This document shows, piece by piece, positions 12,964 through 25,968 of a DNA stretch of 64,000 bases. The translations under genes and the position numbers were made by a program. Under the pieces are notes generated by a model. That model had not been told where the DNA came from. It saw only the letters and a program-made list of their open reading frames with translations, and did not search any database. Source of the stretch: Costus lasius (taxonomy: Eukaryota; Streptophyta; Magnoliopsida; Zingiberales; Costaceae); assembly GCA_027563935.2 (NCBI GenBank), contig CM050453.2, forward strand, positions 62,542,018 through 62,606,017. Direction: 5' to 3'. Numbering within the stretch: the stretch's first letter is position 1; every line of letters starts with the position of its first letter.

Positions 12964-13429
12964 ATATATGTGACCCTAGCCGCCCCCTCTTATATGATTC
13001 ATCCTTGGAGGCGTGAACACAAGAAGGGAGCGAGAGCAAGGAGCATTGGCGCAATCTCTTCCTCTTCCATCAAGTGGCCGCAAGCTTCTCCTTCCTTACC
13101 ACTTGGCGCATCTTTCTCTCTTGGTGGCGCAAGGTGGTTGGAGCATCTCCCTAAGGCTTGGATCTTCTTCCCGAGGCTAGCACCGGGTGTGGAAGAAGAG
13201 GACTCGAGGCATCCGTGTGTGTGAGACTGCAGAGGGCGCACAGTTGGGCGCCTATCACGACATCGACCTCATCTTGCTCTGAGGTATTTTCTAACTCATC
13301 GTGTCGACCCCCTTGCATGCGATCTTCACTGGGTTTTTGGGACGGACCTGTTTCGGGGACATTCTTCCGCTGTGCAATGTATGTATGTGTCTCTGAAAAA
13401 TTGTAAAATGTCCCCGGGGTTTCCCAACA

Positions 13430-14177
13430 GAAGCTGACTGAGGATGTGTATATGACACAACCTGATGGCTTCATCCATCCTGCAGAGGCTAATAAGGTCT
13501 GCAGGTTAAAGAGGTCCATTTATGGATTAAAGAAAGCATCTCGAAGTTGGAATCTTCGATTTGACGAAGCCGTAAGAGATTATGGGTTTATCAAAAGCGA
13601 AGATGACGCTTATGTATACAGAAAATTCAGTGGGAGCTTGGTGATTTTTCTGGTCTTGTATGTCGATGACATACTGCTCATCGGAAACGACATCCCTAGT
13701 CTTCAAGCTGTGAAGACATGGTTGGGGAAGTGTTTCGAGATGAAAGACTTAGGGGAGGCCGCCTATATTCTAGGCGTGAGGATCTACCGGGATAGATCCA
13801 AGAGGCTTCTGGCCCTTAGTCAGACTACTTACATTGATAAGGTACTAGAGAGGTTCTACATGGAGCAATCCAAGAAAGGATACCTTCCAGTGAGACATGG
13901 CCTTACTCTCTCAAAGAGCCAGTGTCCTACAACACAGGCTGAGAGGGATGACATGAGTCGAATTCCTTATGCTTCGGCAGTAGGATCGATCATGTATGCA
14001 ATGTTATGTACTAGACCAGATGTGGCATATGCTGTGAGCATAACCAGCCGATACCAATCCAATCCAGGTCTACAGCACTGGATGGCTGTAAAGAACATCC
14101 TAAAGTATCTGAAAAGAACTAAGGATCTGTTCTTGGTCTATGGGGGACAGGAAGAGCTCAGTATGCAGGGCTATACT
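13430..14177 (+). pseudogene. pol: Element A RT (C-terminal part) to RNase H start
   Basis: It continues the A frame after the target repeat GAAGC (LTEDVYMTQ). It carries IYGLKKASRSWN, the active site YVDDILLIGND, and the RT thumb and connection (GSIMYAMLCTRPDVAYAV) up to GYT, the first residues of RNase H. It stops where Gypsy D is inserted (14178). No stop codon lies within it; the frame resumes at 24036 with DASFQS. Confidence 0.92.
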
Positions 14178-16734
14178 TGTCACATCCCGTTATCTTAACC
14201 CCAAACAAGCAACACAAGTCATAGAAAAACAGGATGTTATCATACAAGATCGATTCACATGCTAGGTAAAACCAAGTTCAAGAAAACACGATCTGAAAAT
14301 TTTCGAGAATCCATACATAGAATCTCAGCGAAAACACAATTTCAGAAATGTACCTGCCACCACGCAATACTTGCACTAGACATATGCAAGTTCACATTTA
14401 TATCAAATCCGATTGCAAAAATACCAATCGACTCAAATTGAAAACCAAAGTCACAATGTCGATTCTATAAATTCATAACTAACATCAATAATATCAAACA
14501 CCGAAACCAGGTCAAAGCCCGCGGTGACACAAAATCAAAATCTTAAAACTGTCACAACCGGCAACACAAGTTCACATAGTTCGGCCACAACCGGCTCCAG
14601 TTAATTAAGCACAAAAGTCTTATACATCCAACTGGCATAGCTATAGAGAATCACAATATCCATATAACATGCTAACTCAGGCAGTGCGCCCCTGTTCTAC
14701 ACCTGAAAATATTGAAGGGTGAGCTACACAGCCCAGTGAGTGGATAGTCTCAATCGACCATCCATAGCATACAATCAAAGATACATGCAGATTATTTTAA
14801 AAACATTTAGCAGAACATCATGTTAACATATAACAAAAACAAAGAACAGAACTCAAAAAAATAATTAGATGTACAGACATCACACACTTGTCACCACAGA
14901 GTAACCAAGGTTCTAGAGTCATACTCTAAACCAACTAAACACACCAACCACTTAATTGACCTAGTTGTCCAGCATATTCAAGAGTGACCATTATGGTCCA
15001 ACCCGGCTTTGGCCTAAGCACTGGGAGAAGCCTGCAAATCACATGCAACATAAACATGGACAGTGTGTAGACTCAAGAGGTAATCCCCACCCGGTCAAGA
15101 TGTGATACCTTGATCTACACCACCCCATAACACAAAAATCTAAGCGTCTAAGAGTGATGATATCAAGAGGTGGCCCCTGTCCGACCAAGACATGGCACTT
15201 TGCATCACACTCGTTCTCCCAAAGGGTTCCTTAACTGGACAACCACTAGACACATCTTATATCTTATTTCATAAAAGTGGACTCCTAAGCGTAGACCAGA
15301 CTCTAGGATAGTCATTTTCATCACAAGAATCACATCAGGCAGGCTGAACATCAACCCCCTCACATATCACAATATACAGGGCTGAAATCTCAAACCCTTA
15401 ACATATCACATATAGACTATCCCCTTGAGTACACGGTTACACTTAGCCTTAGTCCTATCCATCCCATAACACATAACATTCGAAACCACTTATAACCACA
15501 TAATATTTTATAGAGTCCTTAGGTTTCATGCTGATCTGTTCAGTATAATCTTGCTAAGTTATCACCCAAGTTTCTCAACCAAAGATACATAGCCATAATT
15601 ATAGAACATGCTACCAACATAGAGAAACAATCAAGGATTCTATAACATTATTAGCATTTATCAAACATCCATAAAACCAACATAAAATTAAAACATGTAT
15701 TCTTACAAACTACTTTACAAATTATCACTTGTAGCCCACGGTATCTACAACATATTATCTACTTAAATTTTAAACCTTAGTTAAAAAGATTTCATGCTCA
15801 AGAATTCCATGTAAGAAATATCTAAATTTCGGTTTTCATGAATGATTTTCGGTTTTAACATGGTGAATATTTCAAGAAATCAAATCTATCATCTAGAGTT
15901 TTCGGTTTTTAACATAGTGAATATTTCAAGAAATCAAATCTATCATCTAGAGTTTTCGGTTTTTAACATAGTGAATATTTCAAGAAATCAAATCTATCAT
16001 CTAGCACAAACAAGAGGATAAAATTCAAATAAGACACCCCACTCACTTTGAACCGTGAACACCAAGATGAAGATCTCTCCAAAAAAACTCGTCTAAGGCC
16101 TTGAAGTTCCACCAAATATCGCCTCCAATGGAAGAGAAACACAAAGACGCCGGCCAAGGGAAGAAAGGAAGAGGAAGAAAGGAATTTCGCCTCCAAGCCT
16201 CCAAGAATCGCCCAAGCCTTCAAGCCGTCGCCCTAAGGTTTCTTCCAAGCCAAAAAAAACGCCAATTCTCCTACCCTAGCCGAAATTACCAACTTGAATT
16301 TTCGGTTTTTAAATTTTAAACCCGCTAACCAATTAATTCAAATAGGGTTTATGAAATAACCCACTAACTAATTTATTCAAATTTTAAACTCAAAATCCAT
16401 CTAATTTAAGTGTAAACCCAATAACCCATAGTTTAAGTGAAAATTCAATAAGGATTAAACCAACATCCAATAAACTCTAATTAATTAATTCACTTAAACT
16501 AACATCCAATAAGCTAATTAATTAATTAAAATTAACAACCATTAAACTCTAATTAATTAATTATAGATTAACGACCAATAAGCACTAATTAATTAGTTAT
16601 AAATTAACAATCAATACATAGGAAAAATATCACAGTCCATAATTTTATTTAAATCAAAACAAAATATCACAGCCAATGATTTTATTTAAATCAAAAATAG
16701 TACTTACCAGGACTTAAGATCCTTGGATCTTACA
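14178..16734 (-). repeat. Element D 3' LTR
   Basis: 2557 bp, the same length as the partner at 21474-24030. It contains the triplicated 53-54 bp unit at 15846-16004 and a TTAATTAATT-rich AT tract near 16440-16620. Confidence 0.96.
15846..16004. repeat. Triplicated 53-54 bp tandem repeat in D LTR
   Basis: Three head-to-tail copies (15846-15898, 15899-15952, 15953-16004) starting TTTTCGG and ending ATCATCTAG. The first copy has TGGTGAA where the others have TAGTGAA. The same array lies in the other LTR (about 23142-23300), so it predates this insertion. Confidence 0.93.
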
Positions 16735-16747
16735 TCCCTCCCTCCTT
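16735..16747 (-). other. Polypurine tract of D
   Basis: On the minus strand, AAGGAGGGAGGGA directly precedes the 3' LTR start TGTAAGATCC. It is the plus-strand primer site for reverse transcription. Confidence 0.88.
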
Positions 16748-16763
16748 ATAAAGCTTTAGTCCT

Positions 16764-17330
16764 CTAAAGCTCAACATTCATATCATCAAAAAGATAAGCA
16801 TAAAATTTCCTCATATCCGCTTCAGTCTCCCAGGTCGCCTCCTCAACCGACTGATTTCCCCAGATAACCTTTACTAAAGGTATAGACTTGTTCCTCAGAA
16901 CTTTATCCTTCCTATCCACAATCCGGAGAGGTTTTTCCTCAAAGGTCAAATCACTCTGAATCTGAAGAGGTTCCAATTCCAATACATGAGATGGATCAGG
17001 ATGATATTTCCTCAAAGCAGAAACATGGAACACATTATGCACATGATCCATAGCAGGAGGTAAAGCTAACCTGTAAGCCACTGGACCAACTCTCTCAATA
17101 ATGTCAAAAGGGCCTACAAACCTAGGGCTCAGCTTGCCCTTTTTGCCAAACCTCATAACACCCTTAGTAGGTGACACCTTTAAGAAAACATGATCCCCTA
17201 CCATAAACTCCAGGGAACGACGACGGTCATCAGCATAACTCTTCTGCCTGTCCCGAGCAATCTTCAGTTTATCCTGAATCTCTCTGACCTTATCAGTAGT
17301 TTCCTGTACTGCATCAGATCTCAAAATCAA
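16764..17330 (-). pseudogene. pol: Element D integrase C-terminus with chromodomain-like tail
   Basis: The last 188 codons of the D polyprotein, in the same frame as the upstream piece but cut off by TAG at 17349-17351 (TGG to TAG within PLC-W-EETG). It shows the integrase C-terminal GPF/Y-type segment (KLSPRFVGPFDIIERVG, FHVSALRKYHPD), then VLRNKSIPLVKVIWGNQSVEEATWE, a chromodomain-like module near the C-terminus. In chromoviruses this module is thought to guide integration toward particular chromatin. The start Met is internal, so this is a fragment. Confidence 0.88.
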
Positions 17331-17348
17331 TCTATCACCAGTCTCCTC

Positions 17349-18968
17349 CTAACACAAGGGAGTCCTACACCTTCTTCCATACAAAGCCTCATATGGAGCC
17401 ATCTGAATACTGGAGTGGAAGCTATTATTATAAGTGAACTCTATCAAAGATAGATCCCGGTTCCACTCGGAACTCCAATCAACCACATAAGCTCTCAACA
17501 GATCTTCTAGAGTCTGGATAGTACGCTCCGTCTGGCCATCAGACTGAGGATGGTATGCTGTACTAAAACTCAACTTAGTACCCAAACCCTCCTGTAAGCT
17601 CTTCCAAAACCTGGACAGAAACCGAGAGTCCTTATCAGACACAATATCAACAGGCACTCCATGCAGTCTGACTATCTCGTCAATATACAATCTAGCCAGT
17701 CTCTCTAAAGGATAAGTCATCTTGATCGGGAGAAAGTGGGCTGATTTAGTGAGTCTATCAACAATCACCCAAATGGCATCATGACCCAATCTGGTTCTGG
17801 GCAAACCACACACAAAGTCCATACTGATGCATTCCCACTTCCACTCAGGAATAGGAAGGGGCTGCAACAAACCACCAGGCTTCTGGTGTTCAGCCTTTAC
17901 AGTCTGACAGGTTAAACACCTAGAGACAAAATCAATTACCTCTTTCTTCATACCCGGCCACCAAAAGCTTTTCTTGAGGTCCTGATACATCTTAGTCACG
18001 CCAGGATGTAGAGAATATTTGGAATTATGGCTATCCTCCAATATTTCTTTCCTCAAGCTCGGTTCCTCAGGGACACACACCCTTCCACGAAACCGAAGGA
18101 CACCATCATCAGACAAGCTAAAATCCTGAACTGTACCCGCATCCAAACTATCCCTGATCTGAACTAATTTCGGATCCACTGACTGCTGATCTCTGATTTT
18201 CTGCAACAAAGTAGACTGTACTCTGAGGAAAGCCACATAACCCGACTGAACTCTAGGAGAAACACTGATCCTGAGATCACTGAACTCCTGCAATAACTGC
18301 CACTCACTGACCCGTAGTGCCGCTACTGAAGTAACTGGATGTCTGCTCAGTGCATCAGCCACTACATTGGCCTTTCCAGCCTGATACTGAATAGAGAAGT
18401 CATAGTCTTTGATCAACTCCATCCATCTTCTTTGTCTCATGTTCAACTCCTTCTGAGTGAAGATGTACTTGAGACTCTGGTGGTCAGTGAACAGATCAAA
18501 CTCTTGACCCAACAAATAGTGACGCCATATCTTCAGAGCAAAGACTACGGCCGCCAACTCTAAGTCATGAGTAGGGTAGTTCAACTCATACTCCTTCAGT
18601 TGTCTCGAAGCATAGGCTACCACAGAACCCTTCTGCATCAAGACACAACCCAACCCTTTGCCCGAAGCATCCGTATAGACAGTAAACCTTTCCCCATCAC
18701 TAGGAATAATGAGGATCGGTGTACTAGTCAACCTTCTCTTCAGTTCCTGAAAGCTCTCTTCACACTTGTCATCCCAATTAAACTTGGCCTCCTTTCTGGT
18801 CAATTTAGTTAAAGGACCCGCCAGCTTGGAGAATCCCTCAACAAACCTCCGGTAGTAACCTGCTAAACCCAGGAAACTTCTGATCTCAGTAGCACTAGTC
18901 GGTCTTCCCCAATTAAGGATGGCTTGCACTTTAACCGGATCCACAGACACCCCCTGACCAGAAATCAC
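17349..18968 (-). pseudogene. pol: Element D RT end, RNase H and integrase
   Basis: A 539-codon segment of the D polyprotein between two nonsense codons. It starts inside RT ([25 protein letters not shown]), then RNase H ([33 protein letters not shown]), the integrase zinc motif ([13 protein letters not shown]) and the catalytic DDE residues in [21 protein letters not shown] and [13 protein letters not shown]. Frame and spacing agree with the pieces on either side. Apart from the two stops I see no frameshift. Confidence 0.93.
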
Positions 18969-19028
18969 ATGCCCAAGGAAACTGATCTTTTCTAGCCAGA
19001 ACTCACACTTACTAGCCTTGGCATATAA

Positions 19029-21347
19029 TCAGTTTTTCCTCAGAATCTCCAGCACTCTGCGCAAGTCACTGACATGATCCGAAGTAGTCCGAGAGTACAC
19101 CAAGATATCATCTATGAAAACCACCACACATGAATCAAGTAATTCATGAAATACCCTGTTCATCAAATCCATGAAGACAGCAGGTGCATTCGTCAGTCCA
19201 AAAGGCATAACTAGAAATTCGAAATGCCCATACCTGGTCCTGAAAGCAGTCTTAAATATATCCTCATCCTTGACCCTAAGCTGGTAATACCCTGATCTCA
19301 GATCGATCTTAGAGAACACTGTAGCTCCCTGTAATTGATCAAATAGATCATCAATTCTGGGAAGAGGATACTTATTCTTGATAGTCACTTGGTTCAGTTG
19401 CCGGTAGTCTATACACATCCTCAGGGTTCCATCCTTCTTCTTAACGAACAGCACTGGTGCTCCCCAGGGAGAAGCACTAGGCCGGATGTAACCTTTTTCC
19501 AGCAATTCCTCCAGTTGCTTCTTAAGTTCAGCCAATTCTGATGTAGCCATGCGGTAAGGGGCTCTGGAGATAGGTGCAGTACCTGGCACCAACTCAATGC
19601 CAAACTCTACCTCTCGTATTGGTGGCAAGCCTGAAAATTCCTCAGAGAACACATCAGGAAACTCTTTCACCACCGCCATCTGAGTCAAATCAGGAGTAGA
19701 ATCATCCTGCACCTTAACATGCGCAAGATAACCCTTGCACCCACTAGCAAGTAACTTCCTGGCCTGCAGGAAAGATATCACATGCGGTCCTTGGTCTGAC
19801 ACTAGACCTCTCACAAAAAGCCGATTCCCATCTAGCAGATTCAAGGTGATTACTTTCTCAAAGCAATCCACAGTGGCATGATGTGAGGATAACCAATCCA
19901 TACCTAAGATGACATCATAGTCTTGCATGTCTAAGAGGATTAGATCTACAAGAAACTCATAACCCTCTACATGCACTACACAATCAGCACAAACAGTGTC
20001 TGTAGATAATGATTTTCCTAAGGGAGTACTCACAGACACAACATAATCCATCACCTTAGGCAATACAGGTAAACATGCAGCAAATCTAACATATACAAAA
20101 GATAAATTTGCACGAGGGTCAAATAAGATGCGAGCTAACTGATCAAATACAAATAAGGTACCTTCCACGACGGATCGGGAAGCTCGTGTATCCTTTTCAG
20201 CCACGGCATAAACTCGGGTCTGGACTGTAGGCTTATCTGTGCCTCTATGCTGCATCTCAGGCTCTTTGCAGTCCTTGACCATGTGCCCAGGTTTCTTACA
20301 CCTGAAGCAAACACCATTCTTCTTATAACAGTCTTTCATTAGATGTCCCTTGAGCCCACAATAATGACAATTCTGATCCTCTGTGATACTGTTCTTTACA
20401 TCCCTGGCATCCCTGGACTGCTGCGGTGCCTTGTGAGAGTAAGGCTTATACCTGCTCTTCTTGTAGTCCTTATGCTTAGGGTACCTCTTACCCTTGCCGC
20501 CATCACCATGCTGAGGAGCCGCCGCCTCAACTGCAGGAACCACGGTCATAGCAGCACTAGAATTCCTCTCAGATATGTATCTCTCGATGGTGCGTGCTCG
20601 CCCAACAGTCTCAACATAAGTCTCCAAGTGCTGAGCACCCACCTGCTCTCGAATATCCCATCTGAGACCTCTGAGAAACTTGGTAGCCCTCCTCTTTTTA
20701 GTGTTTATCAGGTGAGGGGCATACTTTCCCAACTTGGTGAACCGTAACTCATACTGGTCCACAGTCATATCCCCCTGCTCCAGGTGAATAAATTCCACCT
20801 CTCGGTCCTCCACCAAGCTATCGGGGAAGTACTTCTCATTAAATTGAGACAAGAAATAGGTCCAATTTACTGTTTCATGTCTTTCTTCAGCAAGCCTCAC
20901 CACGCCCTTCCACCACTCATCTGCGTCACCACGCATCATATAGGTGGCCAGACACAGCTTGTCCTCATCTGAGCAACGCATGACTTGGAAAATATTGTCC
21001 AAAACCAACTGCCAGTTCTCTACCGTACTTGATTCTGAGCCCCCATAAAAAGAGCTAGGACCCAGTTTCTGGAATTCACTCACAAGTGAGGCATAGCGCC
21101 TGTGAGCGTCCTCCTGAGAGTTAGTCCCCACCCCTCGAGTAGTAGTCTGGGATCTCTCCTGAGTCAATTGCTGCAAGAGCTGCTGTTGCGCTTCTTGATG
21201 CTGAGTCTGTTGCTGCTGCAGCATCTGAGCTTGCCTCTCTATCATGGCACCCTGTTGCTGTACCATGCCTGTCAGAGCCGCAATGGCTCTCGTGAGATCC
21301 GAGGTCTGCTCACCCTCACTGCTAGCATTTCCTCTGGATCGCACCAT
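19029..21347 (-). pseudogene. gag-pol: Element D gag-PR-RT
   Basis: 772 codons from the probable true start (126 bp after the 5' LTR) to TGA at 19029-19031, apparently CGA to TGA before [12 protein letters not shown]. Order: Gln-rich coiled-coil-like N-terminus (residues about 28-65), Gag core (about 95-260), two CCHC zinc knuckles (327-340 and 347-360), protease motif at 409-412, and RT with [22 protein letters not shown] and active site FIDD (744-747). The protease reads FDPRAN where the family has D-S/T-G, so the catalytic Gly is Arg. That should disable it independently of the stops. Confidence 0.93.
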
Positions 21348-21458
21348 CTTAAATTCCTACACACACATACCAAAGTCAGGAATGCAAACATAAGCCTATC
21401 AGATGTCTAGCAATACACAAACATGTTTTCCCCCGAACTAAGTTTTAGCTAGCCAACT

Positions 21459-21470
21459 CCTCTGATACCA
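21459..21470 (-). other. Primer-binding site of D
   Basis: TGGTATCAGAGG on the minus strand, three bases after the 5' LTR end. It matches initiator Met-tRNA except for the last base. Confidence 0.88.
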
Positions 21471-21473
21471 TTC

Positions 21474-24030
21474 TGTCACATCCCGTTATCTTAACCCCAA
21501 ACAAGCAACACAAGTCATAGAAAAACAGGATGTTATCATACAAGATCGATTCACATGCTAGGTAAAACCAAGTTCAAGAAAACACGATCTGAAAATTTTT
21601 GAGAATCCATACATAGAATCTCAGCGAAAACACAATTTCAGAAATGTACCTGCCACCACGCAATACTTGCACTAGACATATGCAAGTTCACATTTATATC
21701 AAATCCGATTGCAAAAATACCAATCGACTCAAATTGAAAACCAAAGTCACAATGTCGATTCTATAAATTCATAACTAACATCAATAATATCAAACACCGA
21801 AACCAGGTCAAAGCCCGCGGTGACACAAAATCAAAATCTTAAAACTGCCACAACCGGCAACACAAGTTCACATAGTTCGGCCACAACCGGCCCCAGTTAA
21901 TTAAGCACAAAAGTCTTATACATCCAACTGGCATAGCTATAGAGAATCACAATATCCATATAACATGCTAACTCAGGCAGTGCGCCCCTGTTCTACACCT
22001 GAAAATATTGAAGGGTGAGCTACACAGCCCAGTGAGTGGATAGTCTCAATCGACCATCCATAGCATACAATCAAAGATACATGCAGATTATTTTAAAAAC
22101 ATTTAGCAGAACATCATGTTAACATATAACAAAAACAAAGAACAGAACTCAAAAAAATAATTAGATGTACAGACATCACACACTTGTCACCACAGAGTAA
22201 CCAAGGTTCTAGAGTCATACTCTAAACCAACTAAACACACCAACCACTTAATTGACCTAGTTGTCCAGCATATTCAAGAGTGACCATTATGGTCCAACCC
22301 GGCTTTGGCCTAAGCACTGGGAGAAGCCTGCAAATCACATGCAACATAAACATGGACAGTGTGTAGACTCAAGAGGTAATCCCCACCCGGTCAAGATGTG
22401 ATACCTTGATCTACACCACCCCATAACACAAAAATCTAAGTGTCTAAGAGTGATGATATCAAGAGGTGGCCCCTGTCCGACCAAGACATGGCACTTTGCA
22501 TCACACTCGTTCTCCCAAAGGGTTCCTTAACTGGACAACCACTAGACACATCTTATATCTTATTTCATAAAAGTGGACTCCTAAGCGTAGACCAGACTCT
22601 AGGATAGTCATTTTCATCACAAGAATCACATCAGGCAAGCTGAACATCAACCCCCTCACATATCACAATATACAGGGCTGAAATCTCAAACCCTTAACAT
22701 ATCACATATAGACTATCCCCTTGAGTACACGGTTACACTTAGCCTTAGTCCTGTCCATCCCATAACACATAACATTCGAAACCACTTATAACCACATAAT
22801 ATTTTATAGAGTCCTTAGGTTTCATGCTGATCTGTTCAGTATAATCTTGCTAAGTTATCACCCAAGTTTCTCAACCAAAGATACATAGCCATAATTATAG
22901 AACATGCTACCAACATAGAGAAACAATCAAGGATTCTATAACATTATTAGCATTTATCAAACATCCATAAAACCAACATAAAATTAAAACATGTATTCTT
23001 ACAAACTACTTTACAAATTATCACTTGTAGCCCACGGTATCTACAACATATTATCTACTTAAATTTTAAACCTTAGTTAAAAAGATTTCATGCTCAAGAA
23101 TTCCATGTAAGAAATATCTAAATTTCGGTTTTCATGAATGAGTTTCGGTTTTAACATGGTGAATATTTCAAGAAATCAAATCTATCATCTAGAGTTTTCG
23201 GTTTTTAACATAGTGAATATTTCAAGAAATCAAATCTATCATCTAGAGTTTTCGGTTTTTAACATAGTGAATATTTCAAGAAATCAAATCTATCATCTAG
23301 CACAAACAAGAGGATAAAATTCAAATAAGACACCCCACTCACTTTGAACCGTGAACACCAAGATGAAGATCTCTCCAAAAAAACTCGTCTAAGGCCTTGA
23401 AGTTCCACCAAATATCGCCTCCAATGGAAGAGAAACACAAAGACGCCGGCCAAGGGAAGAAAGGAAGAGGAAGAAAGGAATTTCGCCTCCAAGCCTCCAA
23501 GAATCGCCCAAGCCTTCAAGCCGTCGCCCTAAGGTTTCTTCCAAGCCAAAAAAAACGCCAATTCTCCTACCCTAGCCGAAATTACCAACTTGAATTTTTG
23601 GTTTTTAAATTTTAAACCCGCTAACCAATTAATTCAAATAGGGTTTATGAAATAACCCACTAACTAATTTATTCAAATTTTAAACTCAAAATCCATCTAA
23701 TTTAAGTGTAAACCCAATAACCCATAGTTTAAGTGAAAATCCAATAAGGATTAAACCAACATCCAATAAACTCTAATTAATTAATTCACTTAAACTAACA
23801 TCCAATAAGCTAATTAATTAATTAAAATTAACAACCATTAAACTCTAATTAATTAATTATAGATTAACAACCAATAAGCACTAATTAATTAGTTATAAAT
23901 TAACAATCAATACATAGGAAAAATATCACAGTCCATAATTTTATTTAAATCAAAACAAAATATCACAGCCAATGATTTTATTTAAATCAAAAATAGTACT
24001 TACCAGGACTTAAGATCCTTGGATCTTACA
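21474..24030 (-). repeat. Element D 5' LTR
   Basis: 2557 bp, with about ten differences from 14178-16734. It holds the same triplicated 53-54 bp array at about 23142-23300. Confidence 0.96.
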
Positions 24031-24548
24031 ATACTGACGCATCATTCCAGTCTGACCCTGACGACTTTAGATCGCAGGCCGGCTATGTGTTCAAGATAAA
24101 TGGAGGCACTGTATGTTGGAAGAGCTTCAAGCAATCCACCATAGCAGATTCTACAACCGAAGCTGAGTATGTGGCTGCTTCTGAGGCAGGCAAGGAAGCT
24201 GTTTGGATAAGGAAGTTCTTATGTGATCTTCAAGTGGTACCTAGTGCAATAGATCCCATTGAACTCTACTGTGACAACAATGGAGCAATTGCACAAGCCA
24301 AGGAACCACGGTCTCATCAAAGATCCAAACACATACTCAGAAGATTTCACCTGATCAGAGAGATCATTGACAGAGGTGATGTCAATATTAGCAAAGTAGA
24401 CACAGAGAACAATCTGGCAGACCCATTGACCAAGGCTTTGGCGCAGCAAAAGCATGATGGTCACGCTAGAGATATGGGGTTGAGATTCCTCAACTTCGAG
24501 GTCTTAGTGCAAGTGGGAGATTGTTGGTGTATATGCCCTAGGACCTAG
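24031..24548 (+). pseudogene. pol: Element A RNase H C-terminal part
   Basis: After one ATACT repeat the A frame resumes as DASFQS and continues through the RNase H residues of TTEAEY and CDNNGA to MGLRFLN. In H, I and J a stop follows RFLNH. Here the stop has gone and the frame runs through the purine tract into the 3' LTR, ending at 24548. The last nine or so residues are therefore LTR-coded read-through. Confidence 0.9.
24509..24521 (+). other. Polypurine tract of A
   Basis: GCAAGTGGGAGAT directly before the LTR start TGTTGGTG; the same tract as in C, F, H, I and J. Confidence 0.85.
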
Positions 24549-25960
24549 TTTTGGTCAACTTATGTACTATTTGACATTGATATTTATATATCATTATGGC
24601 ATTGGCGTTATCATTGTTTGACTACACCTGCGATTGTGTACTTACATGATAATGTCCCTGGAGACAGATTGGATCTGTGCTCAAATAAATGTCCCCAGTC
24701 GATGTACCTGAGTGGATATGGGATAGCTCTGGTACTTGAGAGACTGGTTTGTGGGCTGGTTAGGCACGTGGTGCTAACACAGACACATGGGTATATCATT
24801 GGGGATATACTGGATAGACCCGCTATGAGGCTATGACTTGGTGTCATGAGTTATCCTCATAAGTGACAGGAGATGCATTGATCCCTTGACTTGAGGTCAT
24901 TGATCATTCTATATGATTAGGGACTTGCTTTGATACAATCTAACACCTTGCCATAGCTGGGAGGTCATAACGGTTGTTATTGAGCATGTCGCGACCCATA
25001 TGAGAAGATCAATGGACAGACATAGGATTTGCCCCTTCCCTAGGGAAGTATGATATCCATGGAGCTCCTTTATGGTTCTATGACTGAGAGTGTATGGCCA
25101 TACCCAGGTGAGAACCTATTTTAGTCATAGCCATGTGATTGGATGAAAACAAGTGGTGACACACTTGTCCAATCGGATATCAGTTCGGCAAAGAGACTGT
25201 AATGCATCTGTACCTAGTTGCGATGATGGGGATGTCGATGTCGATATCCATTCCAATGACCTGGGTAGCAGTGATGCACTGCTAGGTGCCACTCACTGCT
25301 TGTGATGACCTTTGGTCAGCACTGCCAGCGTCAGGGGAACCTACAGGGTCGCACACCTTGATACTTGAGTTCTCATATTGATCGGGAAGCCTTATGATCG
25401 AGTTATTGGATAACTCGGATCTAATTGGGAGATTTCATCAGCGCCAATGGGCCTGATGAGATGGAAGAATGTTATTGGAGCCAAACTTCATTTTTGGCAG
25501 GTTGACCCGTATTTGACCATGGTTGGTCACATTTGGATTAGGGTTGCATTGGATTGGATCCAAGTGCTTAATCAACCCATGCAGTGATGTTTGGGCTAGC
25601 TCATTATCCAATGAGGCCCAATGACAAGTTCTCATGAAGAGATGAGAGGCTAAAAGGGTATAATGGGGAGAAACATGAACCATTAGGCGCCTAGGGGCAT
25701 AATGGGGTCATGTTGGCGCCTTTGCTTCATTATGGAAGTAAAGGGCGCCTCCCCTCTCTTGCTAGGATGGAATGAATGCCTTTATGGCATTGCTTGAGGC
25801 GCAAGGCAAGGCCTTGGCGCACAAGGAAAGGCGTGGGAACAAAAGGAAAGGTTGAATGAGAATTATGGAAATGTCTTGGAGACTTTCCTTGTTTCAAACC
25901 TCCTCATCCTAGCCCTACACTTGTCATGATCCTAGCCATTACCCTAACCGCCTCTTGCCC

Positions 25961-25968
25961 TATAAAAG
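25961..25968 (+). promoter_or_regulatory. TATA box of A-family LTR
   Basis: TATAAAAG preceded by a C-rich stretch. Transcription would start near 25990-26000, giving an exon 1 of about 330 nt that lacks ATG up to the donor at 26321. In solo LTR B the same site reads TATATATG and is where C was inserted. Confidence 0.7.

Larger units (their letters stand above)
2440..13429 (+). mobile_element. Solo LTR B (family of A), split by element C
   Basis: An LTR of the same family as 24522-26468, in two parts (2440-3856 and 12969-13429, about 1878 bp without C). It starts TGTTGGTGTATATGCC and ends GGTTTCCCAACA. GAAGC occurs on both sides (2435-2439, 13430-13434). No internal region is present, so this is a solo LTR left by LTR-LTR recombination after insertion into the RT of A. 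It keeps the exon-1 layout of its family: CTAGCA at 13177-13182 and donor GAG/GTATTT at 13283/13284. Element C sits in its TATA box. Confidence 0.92.
14178..24030 (-). mobile_element. Element D: Ty3/gypsy chromovirus, nearly intact
   Basis: A 9853-bp minus-strand element with two 2557-bp LTRs (TGTCACATCCCG to GGATCTTACA on the plus strand), flanked by ATACT (14173-14177, 24031-24035). The LTRs differ at about ten sites (about 0.4%). The order gag-PR-RT-RNaseH-INT-chromodomain-like tail is Ty3/gypsy. Long LTRs and this tail fit the Tekay/Del group of chromoviruses, as an inference from family memory. Only two in-frame nonsense codons break the polyprotein. It interrupts the RNase H of A. Confidence 0.96.

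Noticed and set aside
2440..13429. A full-length A-family element in the RT of A
   Set aside because: Removing C leaves one continuous LTR with no internal region, so it is a solo LTR.
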